Both the position numbers and the translations under genes were made by a program. This document shows, one piece after another, positions 1-8,309 of a stretch of DNA of 64,000 bases (its first letter is position 1; each line of letters starts with the position of its first letter). Origin of the DNA: Caenispirillum bisanense (lineage in GTDB: Bacteria > Pseudomonadota > Alphaproteobacteria > Rhodospirillales > Rhodospirillaceae); assembly GCF_039523075.1 (NCBI RefSeq), contig NZ_BAAAEP010000020.1, positions 12,756 to 76,755 on the forward strand, given 5' to 3'. The notes beneath the pieces were generated by a model. It did not search any database, was not told where the DNA came from, and worked only from the letters and a program-made list of their open reading frames with translations.

Positions 1-1
1 G

Positions 2-655
2 ACCGCCAACCAGCAGCCCGGCCTCGCCGCCGAACTGGCCGCCGCCGCCGAGGTGCCGACGGTGGTGCTGGATGCCGAGGAAGCGGGCGCCGCCACGGTC
101 ATTTCCGACGACAGTTTCGCCGGCGGGGCGCTGGCCGCCCGCCATCTGGCCGAATGCGGGTTCCGCCGCATCGCCTGCATCACCGGGCCGCAGCGCCACC
201 CGCGATCGGCGGAGCGTCTGGCCGGCTTCATGGCCGGGCTGGATGCCGCCGACGTGCCGCTGCCGCCCGCCATGATGGAAACCGCCGACCTCACCGTCGC
301 CGGCGCCAGCGCCGCCATGGCGCGGCTGCTCGACCGCCCGGCGGCGGAGCGGCCGGAGGCGGTGTTCTGCTTCAACGACATGATGGCCATGGGCGCCCTG
401 TGCGCCGCCCACGAGCGCGGCCTGGTGGTGCCCGACGACGTGTCGGTGATGGGCTATGACGATGTCGAGCTGGCCGCCTTCATGGCGCCGCCGCTGACCA
501 CCATTCACCAGCCGGTGCCGGAGCTGGGCGCCCGCGCCGCCGCCGTGCTGATCGACCACCTGGACGGCGGCGCGCCGCTGCCGCGCGTCCTCAAGCTCAG
601 GCCGCGGCTGGTCGAGCGCCGTTCGGTCGGCCGCCCGCGCGGGAGGACATCATGA
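2..655 (+). CDS. LacI-family transcriptional regulator, C-terminal part (5' end outside window)
   Basis: The frame is already open at base 2, so the N-terminal helix-turn-helix lies upstream of the window. What remains is the periplasmic-binding-protein-like sugar sensor domain of LacI/GalR repressors: the segments DDSFAGGALAARHLAECGF, SVMGYDDVELAAF and PLTTIHQP are typical of the effector domain. The stop overlaps the ribokinase start (ATGA at 652-655), so the two genes are translationally coupled. From this pairing I infer an RbsR-like repressor of pentose or nucleoside catabolism. The actual ligand cannot be read from the sequence. Confidence 0.85.
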   Translation, partial: TANQQPGLAAELAAAAEVPTVVLDAEEAGAATVISDDSFAGGALAARHLAECGFRRIACITGPQRHPRSAERLAGFMAGLDAADVPLPPAMMETADLTVAGASAAMARLLDRPAAERPEAVFCFNDMMAMGALCAAHERGLVVPDDVSVMGYDDVELAAFMAPPLTTIHQPVPELGARAAAVLIDHLDGGAPLPRVLKLRPRLVERRSVGRPRGRTS

Positions 656-1578
656 CCATCGTCGTCTTCGGCAGCACCAACGTCGACGTCACCGCCTATT
701 CCCCCCGCCTGCCGCGCCCCGGCGAGACGGTCCACGGCGACAGCTATTCCATCGGCCTCGGCGGCAAGGGCGCCAATCAGGCGGTGGCGGTGGCGCGCCT
801 CGGCGGTCATGTGGAACTGGCCGGGCGCACCGGTGTCGACACCTTCGGCACCCTGGCGCGGCAGCGGCTGGCCCATTTCGGCGTCGCCACCAGCCACCTC
901 TACGCCGACCCCGACCACCTGACCGGCATCGCCGTCATCGGCGTCGATGCGCAGGCGGAAAACTGCATCACCGTCATCGGCGGCGCCAACATGGCCGTCG
1001 ACCACACCGACGTCGCCCGTCAGGCGGCGCTGCTGGCCGAGGCCAAGGTGCTGCTGCTGCAGCTGGAAGTGCCGCTCGACTCGGCGCTGGAGGCAGCGCG
1101 GCAGGTGCGGGCCGGCGGCGGCCTCGTCATCCTCGACCCCGCCCCGGCGCCGGCCGAACCGCTGCCCGAAGCGGTGTGGCAGACGGTCGACTGCATGACC
1201 CCGAACGAGACCGAGACCGAGGCCCTGGTCGGCATCCGCCCGACCGACATCGCCTCCGCCGCCCGCGCCGCCGCCGCCATGACCGACCGCGGCCTGCCCA
1301 TCGCCCTGGTGAAGATGGGCGCCGGCGGCGTCTACTGGCGCTCGGCGGCCGGCGAAGGGCATGTGCCGGTGTTCCCGGTCAAGGCCATCGACACCGTGGC
1401 GGCCGGCGACTGCTTCAACGGCGGGCTGGCCTATGCCCTGGCGCGCGGCGATGCCCTGCCCGATGCGGTGCGCTTCGCCTCCGCCTGCGGCGGCCTCGCC
1501 ACCACCCGGCGCGGCGCCTCGGATGCCGCCCCGCTGCTGGCCGAAGTGGAAGCCCTGATGGCCGCCGGCGCCGGCTGA
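652..1578 (+). CDS. rbsK: Ribokinase (PfkB family)
   Basis: ATP-dependent kinase expected to phosphorylate ribose, or a similar sugar, at the 5-hydroxyl in the cytosol. The 308-residue length is normal for the family. PfkB signature 1 is present near the N-terminus (GGKGANQAVAVARLGG), and signature 2 with the catalytic aspartate near the C-terminus (DTVAAGDCFNGGLAYALA, Asp about residue 253). The ATG lies inside the stop of the upstream LacI-type gene (ATGA), which fixes the start. It converges with the response regulator gene, leaving only 2 bases between the stops. Family members also act on deoxyribose or nucleosides, so ribose is inferred from the regulator pairing. Confidence 0.9.
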   Translation: MTIVVFGSTNVDVTAYSPRLPRPGETVHGDSYSIGLGGKGANQAVAVARLGGHVELAGRTGVDTFGTLARQRLAHFGVATSHLYADPDHLTGIAVIGVDAQAENCITVIGGANMAVDHTDVARQAALLAEAKVLLLQLEVPLDSALEAARQVRAGGGLVILDPAPAPAEPLPEAVWQTVDCMTPNETETEALVGIRPTDIASAARAAAAMTDRGLPIALVKMGAGGVYWRSAAGEGHVPVFPVKAIDTVAAGDCFNGGLAYALARGDALPDAVRFASACGGLATTRRGASDAAPLLAEVEALMAAGAG

Positions 1579-1580
1579 CG

Positions 1581-2258
1581 TTACCGCTCCGACACCGCCA
1601 GCGCCCGGTTGGCGGCGACGATGGCCTGGGCGCGGGTGGTGACGCCGAACTTGCGCAGGATGGCGGAGATGTGCGCCTTCACCGTGATCTCGGTGATGTC
1701 GAGGGCGCGGGCGATTTCCTTGTTCGACAGGCCCTCGGCCAGCTTCTCCAGCACCATCGCCTGCCGCCGCGTCAGGCTGGCCGAGGCCGCCGCCGCATCC
1801 ACCGCCGAACCGCCGCAGCCAACGACCGCAGCGGAGGACGGCGCCGCCAGATCCTCCAGCATGGCCTGGCGCGGCAGGTAGCAGCCGCCCGACAGCACCA
1901 GCCGGATCGCCTGTTCGGTGATGGCGGCGGTGGAGGATTTGGGCAGGTAGCCGGCGGCGCCCAGGGTCATGGCCTGCCGCACCGCCTCCCCCCGTTCCGA
2001 TGCCGAGACGATCACCACCGGCACGTCGGGCGCCCGCGTGCGCATGGCGGCCAGGCCGGAAAAGCCCTCGGCACCGGGCAGGAACAGGTCGAGCAGGATG
2101 ACGTCGAAGGGGTCCGCCTCGGCCGCATCCACCGCCGCCAGGGCATCGGCCAGACTGGCCACTTCCTGGCAGCAGGCATCGTCGAAGGCGCGACCGAGAA
2201 CGTGTACCAGCGCCTCGCGGTACAGCGGGTGGTCATCGGCGATGAGGAAACGGGTCAT
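1581..2258 (-). CDS. NarL/FixJ-type response regulator (REC + LuxR HTH)
   Basis: 225-residue two-component response regulator. The receiver domain occupies about residues 1-120, with the acidic pocket at Asp8-Asp9 and the phospho-acceptor at Asp57 (VILLDLFLP). A LuxR-type DNA-binding domain follows at about 162-225 (LTRRQAMVLEKLAEGLSNKE, then ITVKAHISAILRKF). I chose the ATG at 2258 because it gives the canonical MTRFLIADDHP start; an in-frame upstream extension to 2426 is low-complexity and unlike the family. It is the last gene of a minus-strand group with the FIST hybrid kinase and a flavoprotein, so that kinase is its probable phosphodonor (inference). Confidence 0.88.
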   Translation of the reverse strand: MTRFLIADDHPLYREALVHVLGRAFDDACCQEVASLADALAAVDAAEADPFDVILLDLFLPGAEGFSGLAAMRTRAPDVPVVIVSASERGEAVRQAMTLGAAGYLPKSSTAAITEQAIRLVLSGGCYLPRQAMLEDLAAPSSAAVVGCGGSAVDAAAASASLTRRQAMVLEKLAEGLSNKEIARALDITEITVKAHISAILRKFGVTTRAQAIVAANRALAVSER

Positions 2259-2386
2259 CGGTTGCTCCGTACTCTCCCTGTGGACCGTGGCGGTCCCTGG
2301 CCTGTGCTTCCCCCTTGTCCCGTCGCCGGCCGCTCGTTGATCGGCGGCCGTGCGCGTGTCCCTGTGTGTCGTTCTCCGCCGGCCCG

Positions 2387-3733
2387 TCAGGCGGCCAGCG
2401 GCAGCAATCCCTGGCGGGCGAGCCACGCCAGCGCCTTGTCCACCTGCGCCGGCGCCCGCCCGAGCCCCGACGCCAGCGCCGCCGCCCCGGCGCCGGGCGC
2501 GGCCGCCACGGCATCGAGCAGCGGCGCCAGCGGCCCGTCGTCGATGGACAGGATGCCGCGCCGGTGCTGCGCCGTCACCACCACCCGGCGGGCGACGATG
2601 ACGCCGTCCTCGATCACCGGCCGCTCCGCCACCAGCGGGCGCGGCGGCGGCGGCGGCGGCGCGGGCGGCGGCGCCTCGTCCCAGCCGGTGCGGTCGCGCC
2701 AGAACGGGCGGTCAGCCCAGCGGGTTTCCTGGCGGTAGAAGGCGCGGCCGGCCAGGGCATGGCGGTGGAAGGCATCGACCACCCGTTCCCGATGGAACTG
2801 CAGCGCCAGCGCCGAGTCGGCCGGTCGCCGCAGCAGCGTCGCCACCACCGGCCGGGCGATCAGGGCGCCGCCGATGGCCTCATAGGTGCCGTGGCCCGAC
2901 AGCGGATCGATGCCGAAGGCGGCATCGCCGATGCGCAGCAGGCCGGGCGCATCGGCCTCGGCGGTGATCAGCGGCGTGGCGTCGCGGGCGGAGACCTCGC
3001 CCACCGGCCGGGCGTCGCCGATCCACGCCAGCAGGTCGGGCGCCGTCGCCACCCGCGCCGCATGGAAGGCGGACAGCCCATCGCGGGGCGGCACCTCGGC
3101 GGCATCGGCGAAGACCTGCACCAGCCGGCGGCCGTCGGCCAGCACCGCGAACCAGCCCCAGCCGTCGGGCATGGCGGTGACGCCGCTTTCCGCCCGCGCC
3201 GGCGGCGGACCGTCATAGGCGCGGGCCAGGGCGACGGTGTGGGGGCCGCTCCAGCGCGGCGGCCCGGCCTTGGGCGCCTTGCGGCCGCGCGCCTCGATGA
3301 GGAAACCGCCGCTCCGATGTCGCCCGCCGCCGTCGGGCAGCCGGACGGTCAGGCGCCAGCCGCCGTCGTCGGCGGTGCGGTCGGTGGCGGTGGTGACGCC
3401 CTCGATCACCTCCGCCCCGGCGGCGGCGGCATCGCGCCACAGGGCGGCATCGAACAGCGGCCGTTCGACCAGGCATTCCACGTTGGCGGCATGAAGCTCG
3501 CCGTTCCAGCGGCCGGAGCGCGGCACCACGGTGGCGCAGGCGGCTTCCGCCTCGGCACAGCCGGCGCGGCGCAGGCCTTCCACCACCCGCGGCGAGATGC
3601 CTTCCCAGGCGGCGGCGCGCGGCAGGCCGGCCAGCGTCACCCGCCAGCCGTCGACCGCCAGCAGCCGGGCCAGCACCAGCCCCGCCACGCCGCCGCCGGC
3701 GATGAGGATGTCGCGCTCCGCCGCTGCCGCCAT
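2387..3733 (-). CDS. FAD-dependent oxidoreductase (halogenase/LodB/QhpG-like), function unknown
   Basis: 448 residues. A Rossmann FAD motif is at the N-terminus (ILIAGGGVAGLVLARLLA), and a second FAD motif lies around residue 290 (LLRIGDAAFGIDPLSGHG). The overall pattern is that of group A flavin monooxygenases related to tryptophan halogenases and to the LodB/QhpG proteins that modify tryptophan in peptide substrates. The last ~80 residues look like a small winged-helix-type extension (ALASGLGRAPAQVDKALAWL) not expected in a plain monooxygenase. A proline-rich linker (PPPAPPPPPPRP) separates the two parts. It lies between a hybrid kinase and its probable regulator. Substrate unknown; the subfamily call is tentative. 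Confidence 0.6.
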   Translation of the reverse strand: MAAAAERDILIAGGGVAGLVLARLLAVDGWRVTLAGLPRAAAWEGISPRVVEGLRRAGCAEAEAACATVVPRSGRWNGELHAANVECLVERPLFDAALWRDAAAAGAEVIEGVTTATDRTADDGGWRLTVRLPDGGGRHRSGGFLIEARGRKAPKAGPPRWSGPHTVALARAYDGPPPARAESGVTAMPDGWGWFAVLADGRRLVQVFADAAEVPPRDGLSAFHAARVATAPDLLAWIGDARPVGEVSARDATPLITAEADAPGLLRIGDAAFGIDPLSGHGTYEAIGGALIARPVVATLLRRPADSALALQFHRERVVDAFHRHALAGRAFYRQETRWADRPFWRDRTGWDEAPPPAPPPPPPRPLVAERPVIEDGVIVARRVVVTAQHRRGILSIDDGPLAPLLDAVAAAPGAGAAALASGLGRAPAQVDKALAWLARQGLLPLAA

Positions 3734-3793
3734 GCTCTCGCCCCCTCCTTCAACCCCTCTGGAACCGTGCGATCCGTCAGCCTACCCGCATTC

Positions 3794-3808
3794 GTGACGC
3801 TGCGTCAC
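3794..3808. promoter_or_regulatory. 15-bp perfect dyad between kinase and flavoprotein genes
   Basis: GTGACGC-T-GCGTCAC is a perfect inverted repeat with 7-base arms around one central base. It covers the stop codon of the hybrid kinase and lies about 60 bp before the flavoprotein start. The size and symmetry suit a dimeric regulator site. The role is inference only, as no other copy was recognised in the window. Confidence 0.35.
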
Positions 3809-6469
3809 GGGGCGTTTGCAGCGCCCGCCGAAAGGAGCAGCAGCGCCATCACCGAGCGCAGCTGCCCCGGCCGCACCGGCTTGTGCAGCAGGCCGAGCCC
3901 GTGCAGGCCCGCCGCCTCCGCCACCTCGCGGTCGCGGCTGGAGGTGATGACCACCGCCGGCACCCGCCGGTTCAGCCGGGCGCAGATGGCCTGCACCGCA
4001 TCCAGGCCGGTCAGGTCGGGGTCGCCGATGTTCCAGTCGGCGATGATCAGGTCGGGCGGGCCGCCGGGGTCTTTCAGCGCCCGGATGGCGGCGACGAAGC
4101 CGTCGGCGGTCAGCGGCACGCAGTCCCACGCCGCCAGCAGCGCCCGCATGCCGTCCAGGATGGCGGGATCGTCGTCCAGCACCAGCACCCGCCGGCCGCG
4201 CAGGGCCCGTTCCAGGTCGGCCTCGCGGGCGGTGTCGGCGGTGTCGCGGTCGGCCACCGCCTCGCCGCTGCCGAGCGGCACCCGCACGGCGACGACCGAG
4301 CCGCGCCCTTCCTCCGACCGCACGGTGATCTCCAGCCCCAGCATGTCGGCGATGCGGTCGACGATGGCGAGGCCGAGGCCGAGGCCGCGCGCCCCGCCCG
4401 GCGCTCGCGGATTGTCCAGCCGCCGGAACTCCTGGAAGATTTCCCGCAGGCGTTCGCGCGGCATGCCGATGCCGGTATCCCACACCTCGATCCACACGCC
4501 GTCGCCGCGCCGCCGGCAGCCCAGCAGCACCTTGCCTTCCGGCGTGTAGCGCAGGGCATTGCTGAGCAGGTTGCGCAGCACCCGCTGCAGCAGCGCCGGA
4601 TCGGTCCGCACCGCCACGTCGGCGGCGAGGCTCTTCAGCCGCACGCCGCGCAAGGAGGCCTGCGGCGCGTATTCGGCCCCCAGCTGGCGGATCATCGGCT
4701 TCAGCGGCACCTCGCGCACCGCCACCGGCACCACGCCCGAATCCAGGCTGGTGATGTCGAGCAGCCCGCCGAGCAGGTCATCCACCGCCCCCAGGCTTTC
4801 GGTGATGCGGTCGAGCAGCGCGAGGTCGTCGTCCAGCCACACCTTTTCGCTCAGGGTGCCGAGGAACAGGCGGGCGGCGTTGAGCGGCTGCTGCAAGTCG
4901 TGGCCGATGGCGGCGAGGAACTGGCTCTTCATGCGGTTGGCCTGTTCCGCCTGGGCCTTGGCCACCCGCAGCGCCTCTTCCATTTCCCGGCGCTCGGCCA
5001 GTTCGCGGCTGAGCTGCTGGTTGACCGACAGCAGTTCGGTGGTGCGCCGGCGCACGGTGTCTTCCAGCACGATGGCGTTCTGGAACAGCGAGAAATTGTC
5101 GCTGTGCAGGTTGGCGTCGCGCTGGCTGCGGTCGATGAGGGCGCGGACGATGCGGCGCAATTCCTCCACCTCGCCGCCGCCGCCGCTGTCGGCCGCCTCG
5201 CTCCAGGCCATGGCGGCGGATAGCGGCGGCTGCGGTGCATCGTCGGCGGCGGGTTCGTGGATGAGCAGGTTGCGGGCGCTGCCGGTCACCACCTCGGGCG
5301 CCGCCGCCGCCTCCGGCCGGGCGAAGGCGACGCCGGTGAAGGTGTGGTTGACGTGCATGGTGCCGACCTGCTCGCCGAAGCTGGCGAAGCCCGCCACCGC
5401 GTTGTCGCGGAACAGCCGCGCCACCCCGCCTTCCTGCCCGCGGCGGCGGATTTCCAGCATCCGCACGGCGCAGTCGCAGGCCCAGGTAAATTCCAGCGGG
5501 CCGAGGCTCTGGCGCAGGCGGCCGAACAGGGCCTCCAGGTTGGCCGCCGGGTCGACGCCGTCGGCGATGGAGAGGGCAAGGCCGGTGTCGATGGCGCAGC
5601 CGAAGGTGATGGCGCCGTCGCGGCCCACCGTCTCGATGCCGCGCGGGTAGTTGCGGCCGCCGATGCGGAAGATGAGCGGCCGCGCCGCCGTCAGCTGCGG
5701 CGTCAGCTCGGCCGGTACCACGCCCAGCAGGCGGGCGTATTCCTCCGCCGCCGGCCGGCCGTTGAGGGCGAGCACCATGCGGCGGGCCGGGTCGGCCTCG
5801 GTCACCACCACCTGCGCCGGGGTGGCGACGTAGTGCTGGGTGCTGAAGACGCGGAACGGCCGCCGGCTGTGGACCAGGGTCAGCACGGCGGCGCGGCGGT
5901 GGAAGGCGCCGTCGTGATAGACCGCCGTGTCGCGGAACTTGAGGTCGTCGGCCGCCGAGCCGCCGAACAGCGGGATCGCCCCCAGCGCCATGCCGACGGC
6001 GCTCGCCACCCGTTCCTCGGCCAGGCTGAGGCCGTCGATGGTCAGGAAGGCGAAGGTGTTGGTGTCGTCGGCCGAGGGGGCGGCGCCGCTCAGTTCCCAC
6101 AGCAGGGCCTGGGCGGCATCGTAGCCGTCCTTCATGGTGAAGCGGTCGAGGTCGTCCAGCCGCCGCGTCACCACCGTGGTCTCGGCGCGGGCGAGGGCGA
6201 AGCCGGTCATCGCCTCGCCGGCGTAGCCCTCCGCCGGCAGCGCCGCCGCGCGGGTGCAGCCGATGANNNNNNNNNNNNNNNNNNNNNNNNNNNNNNNNNN
6301 NNNNNNNNNNNNNNNGGGCGGCGCGGTCCAGGCGCGAGGGGACGAACACCGCCACCAGGGCCGGGTCGGCCACCGCCGCCAGCTGCGCCCGCAGCTCGGC
6401 CACGGCGGCGGCCGGCGCGGCCTCGCGGCTGACGGCCTGGCGGTGGAGGGGCGGCGGCAGTGCGGTCAC
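3805..6469 (-). CDS. FIST-domain hybrid sensor histidine kinase with receiver domain (interrupted by assembly gap)
   Basis: Cytosolic hybrid kinase. From the N-terminus: FIST_N and FIST_C sensory domains, a coiled coil (DTVRRRTTELLSVNQQL), HisKA with the phospho-accepting His codon at 4900-4902 (AAIGHDLQQPLNAARLF), HATPase_c (N box LSNALRYTPEG, G1 DTGIGM, G2 GLGLGLAIV) and a receiver (VLVLDDDPAI) with its Asp codon at 4036-4038. The probable start is GTG at 6469 (MTALPPPLHRQ). Frames before and after the N run differ by one base, so the gap is not truly 49 bases; residues just before IGCTRAAALPAEGY are missing. The HDLxQPLNAARLF kinase class is known from NahK/ErcS-type kinases that partner the FIST heme protein NosP, so NO or heme sensing is a hypothesis. 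Confidence 0.85.
6267..6315. other. Assembly gap (49 N)
   Basis: A run of 49 N lies inside the N-terminal coding part of the FIST kinase. Reading frames on the two sides are out of register across it, so the true number of missing bases is not 49 (it must differ by 1 or 2 modulo 3), or one flank carries an error. Confidence 0.98.
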
Positions 6470-6548
6470 GGCGGCTCCGTCGGCGGCGGTCGCGGGTGGC
6501 CTCCAGTCTGCGACGGAGCGGCGGGCGACGGCAAGGGCCGCCACCGCC

Positions 6549-7436
6549 TCAGCCGTTGTGGCCGCCGCGCATGGCCCACTTGGTGCTGCGCCGCTCGATG
6601 CGGTTGAACACCTCGTACATGACGATGCCCATGACGGCGATCACCAGCAGGCCGGCGAACACCAGCGGCATGTTGAACTTGGAGCTGGCGGCCATCATCA
6701 GGTAGCCGACGCCCTTGTTCGACGCCACCGTCTCCGACAGCACCGAGCCGACGAAGGCGAGCGTGATGGCGATCTTCAGCGAGGCAAAGAAGTAGGGCAG
6801 CGCCCGCGGGAAGCCGACCTTCAGCAGGATGTCGCGGCGGGTGGCGCCGAGCGAGCGCAGCACGTCGCGCAGCTCCGGCTCCAGGGTGGCGAGGCCGGTT
6901 GCCACGTTGACGACGATGGGGAAGAAGGAGATCAGGAAGGCGGTCAGGATGGCCGGCACGGTGCCGATGCCGAACCACATGACCAGGATCGGCACCACCG
7001 CCACCTTGGGCACGCTGTTGAAGCCGATGAGCAGCGGGTTGAGGGCGTCGTAGACCGTCTTCGACGACCCCACCAGCGCCCCCAGCACCACGCCGAAGGC
7101 CACCGCCATGGCGAAGCCGACCAGGGTGGTGTAGAGCGTCTGCACCGCGTGCATCCAGATGGCGTCGCGGAACTCCCACACCGCCGCCAGGCTGACCGAC
7201 GGCGCCGGCAGCACGTATTCGGGGATGGCGAAGCCGCGCACGGCCGCTTCCCACAGCAGGAACAGGCCGATGGTGGTGAGCCAGGGTGCCGCCTTCTGGG
7301 TGCCGCGATGGCGGGCGACCCGGTGCAGCAGCGGCTTCGGCCGGCGTACCGGCGGCGGCGGCGCGGCGGCGACCTCATTGGCCGGGGCGGGGGCGGGAGC
7401 GGGATCGGCGGCGGGGGTGCGGGCGGCGGTATCCAT
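6549..7436 (-). CDS. ABC transporter permease (NMT1/SsuC-type importer)
   Basis: 295-residue inner-membrane permease of the BPD_transp_1 family with about six hydrophobic segments. The cytoplasmic coupling (EAA) loop is visible as ELRDVLRSLGATRRDILLKV followed by GFPRALPYF. The N-terminus is a proline/alanine-rich cytosolic leader (PAADPAPAPAPANEVAAAPP). The ATG at 7436 overlaps the stop of the ATPase gene by one base (TGATG), showing coupled translation. The closest architecture is the SsuC/TauC/ThiX group that imports sulfonates, nitrate or pyrimidine-like compounds. The divergent xanthine dehydrogenase operon suggests a purine or purine-derived substrate (inference). Confidence 0.88.
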   Translation of the reverse strand: MDTAARTPAADPAPAPAPANEVAAAPPPPVRRPKPLLHRVARHRGTQKAAPWLTTIGLFLLWEAAVRGFAIPEYVLPAPSVSLAAVWEFRDAIWMHAVQTLYTTLVGFAMAVAFGVVLGALVGSSKTVYDALNPLLIGFNSVPKVAVVPILVMWFGIGTVPAILTAFLISFFPIVVNVATGLATLEPELRDVLRSLGATRRDILLKVGFPRALPYFFASLKIAITLAFVGSVLSETVASNKGVGYLMMAASSKFNMPLVFAGLLVIAVMGIVMYEVFNRIERRSTKWAMRGGHNG

Positions 7437-8221
7437 CAGGTGGCCCTCACGGTGCGGATCTGGTCGCGCAGCTCGTGGACAAGCTCCACGAACGGCGGCG
7501 TGAAACTGGTGTCCTGGGTGCGCGGGCGGGCGATGTCGTTCTCCCGCCGCACCAGGATGCGCCCCGGCCGCTTGCTCATGACGTAGATGGTGTCGGCCAG
7601 ATACGCCGCCTCGCGCAGGTCGTGGGTGACCAGGATGACGGTGAAGCGGTGCTCCATCCACAGCGCCTGCAGGGTGTCCCACAGCTCTTCCCGGGTGAAC
7701 GCATCCAGGGCGCCGAACGGCTCGTCCAGCATCAGCAGGCGCGGCTCGTGGATCAGCGCCCGGCACAGGTTGGCGCGCTGCTGCATGCCGCCGGACAGTT
7801 CCCACGGGTGCTTGTCCTCGAACCCGGTCAGGCCGACCTCGGCCAGCAGGGCGCGGGCGCGGGCTTCGTATTCCGCCCGGTGGCGGCGCAGGCGGCTGCG
7901 GTGGGGCTGGACGATCTCCAGCGGCAGCATGACGTTTTCCAGCGTCGTCCGCCACGGCAGCAGGGTGCTCGCCTGGAACGCCATGCCGACGATGGAGATG
8001 GGGCCCGTCACCTCGTGCCCGTCGACGATGATGTTGCCTTCGGTCGGCGGCATCAGGCCGGTGACCAGCTTCATGAGCGACGACTTGCCGCAGCCGCTCG
8101 GGCCGACGACGGCGACGAATTCGCCCTCGCGGATGGACATGGTGGTCTGTTCGAGGGCCAGGTCGTCGCCGTCGCGATAGCGCAGGCGCACCCGGTCCAG
8201 TTCGACGAAGCCGGCGGACAT
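7436..8221 (-). CDS. ABC transporter ATP-binding protein
   Basis: Nucleotide-binding subunit of the importer. Walker A is GPSGCGKSS, the signature is LSGGMQQR, Walker B is LLMLDEPFGALD, and the switch His lies in LVTHDLREA; the Q-loop is in MAFQASTLLPWRT. I chose ATG 8221 (MSAGFVELDRV) because a GAGG lies 9 bases upstream of it. The in-frame ATG at 8230 has the same GAGG directly against it, and an even longer frame reaches 8284. The class is SsuB/TauB-like. It sits between the binding-protein gene and the permease gene in one minus-strand operon. Confidence 0.9.
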   Translation of the reverse strand: MSAGFVELDRVRLRYRDGDDLALEQTTMSIREGEFVAVVGPSGCGKSSLMKLVTGLMPPTEGNIIVDGHEVTGPISIVGMAFQASTLLPWRTTLENVMLPLEIVQPHRSRLRRHRAEYEARARALLAEVGLTGFEDKHPWELSGGMQQRANLCRALIHEPRLLMLDEPFGALDAFTREELWDTLQALWMEHRFTVILVTHDLREAAYLADTIYVMSKRPGRILVRRENDIARPRTQDTSFTPPFVELVHELRDQIRTVRAT

Positions 8222-8309
8222 GGGGCTCATCCTCGGGCCGGAGGGGCAGGCACCGGCCGCCGCTGCCGCCCGCCTGTTCGGCACGGGCAGAGGCGGCGGC
8301 CGGCGGCGG

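Noticed and set aside
1..655. Gene start at the GTG at position 53
   Set aside because: The frame is open and family-like from base 2, so that codon is internal and the gene is simply truncated by the window edge.
2315..4549. Long plus-strand open frame opposite the flavoprotein and kinase genes
   Set aside because: Arg/Pro/His-rich, without domain pattern or ribosome site, and antisense to clear genes.
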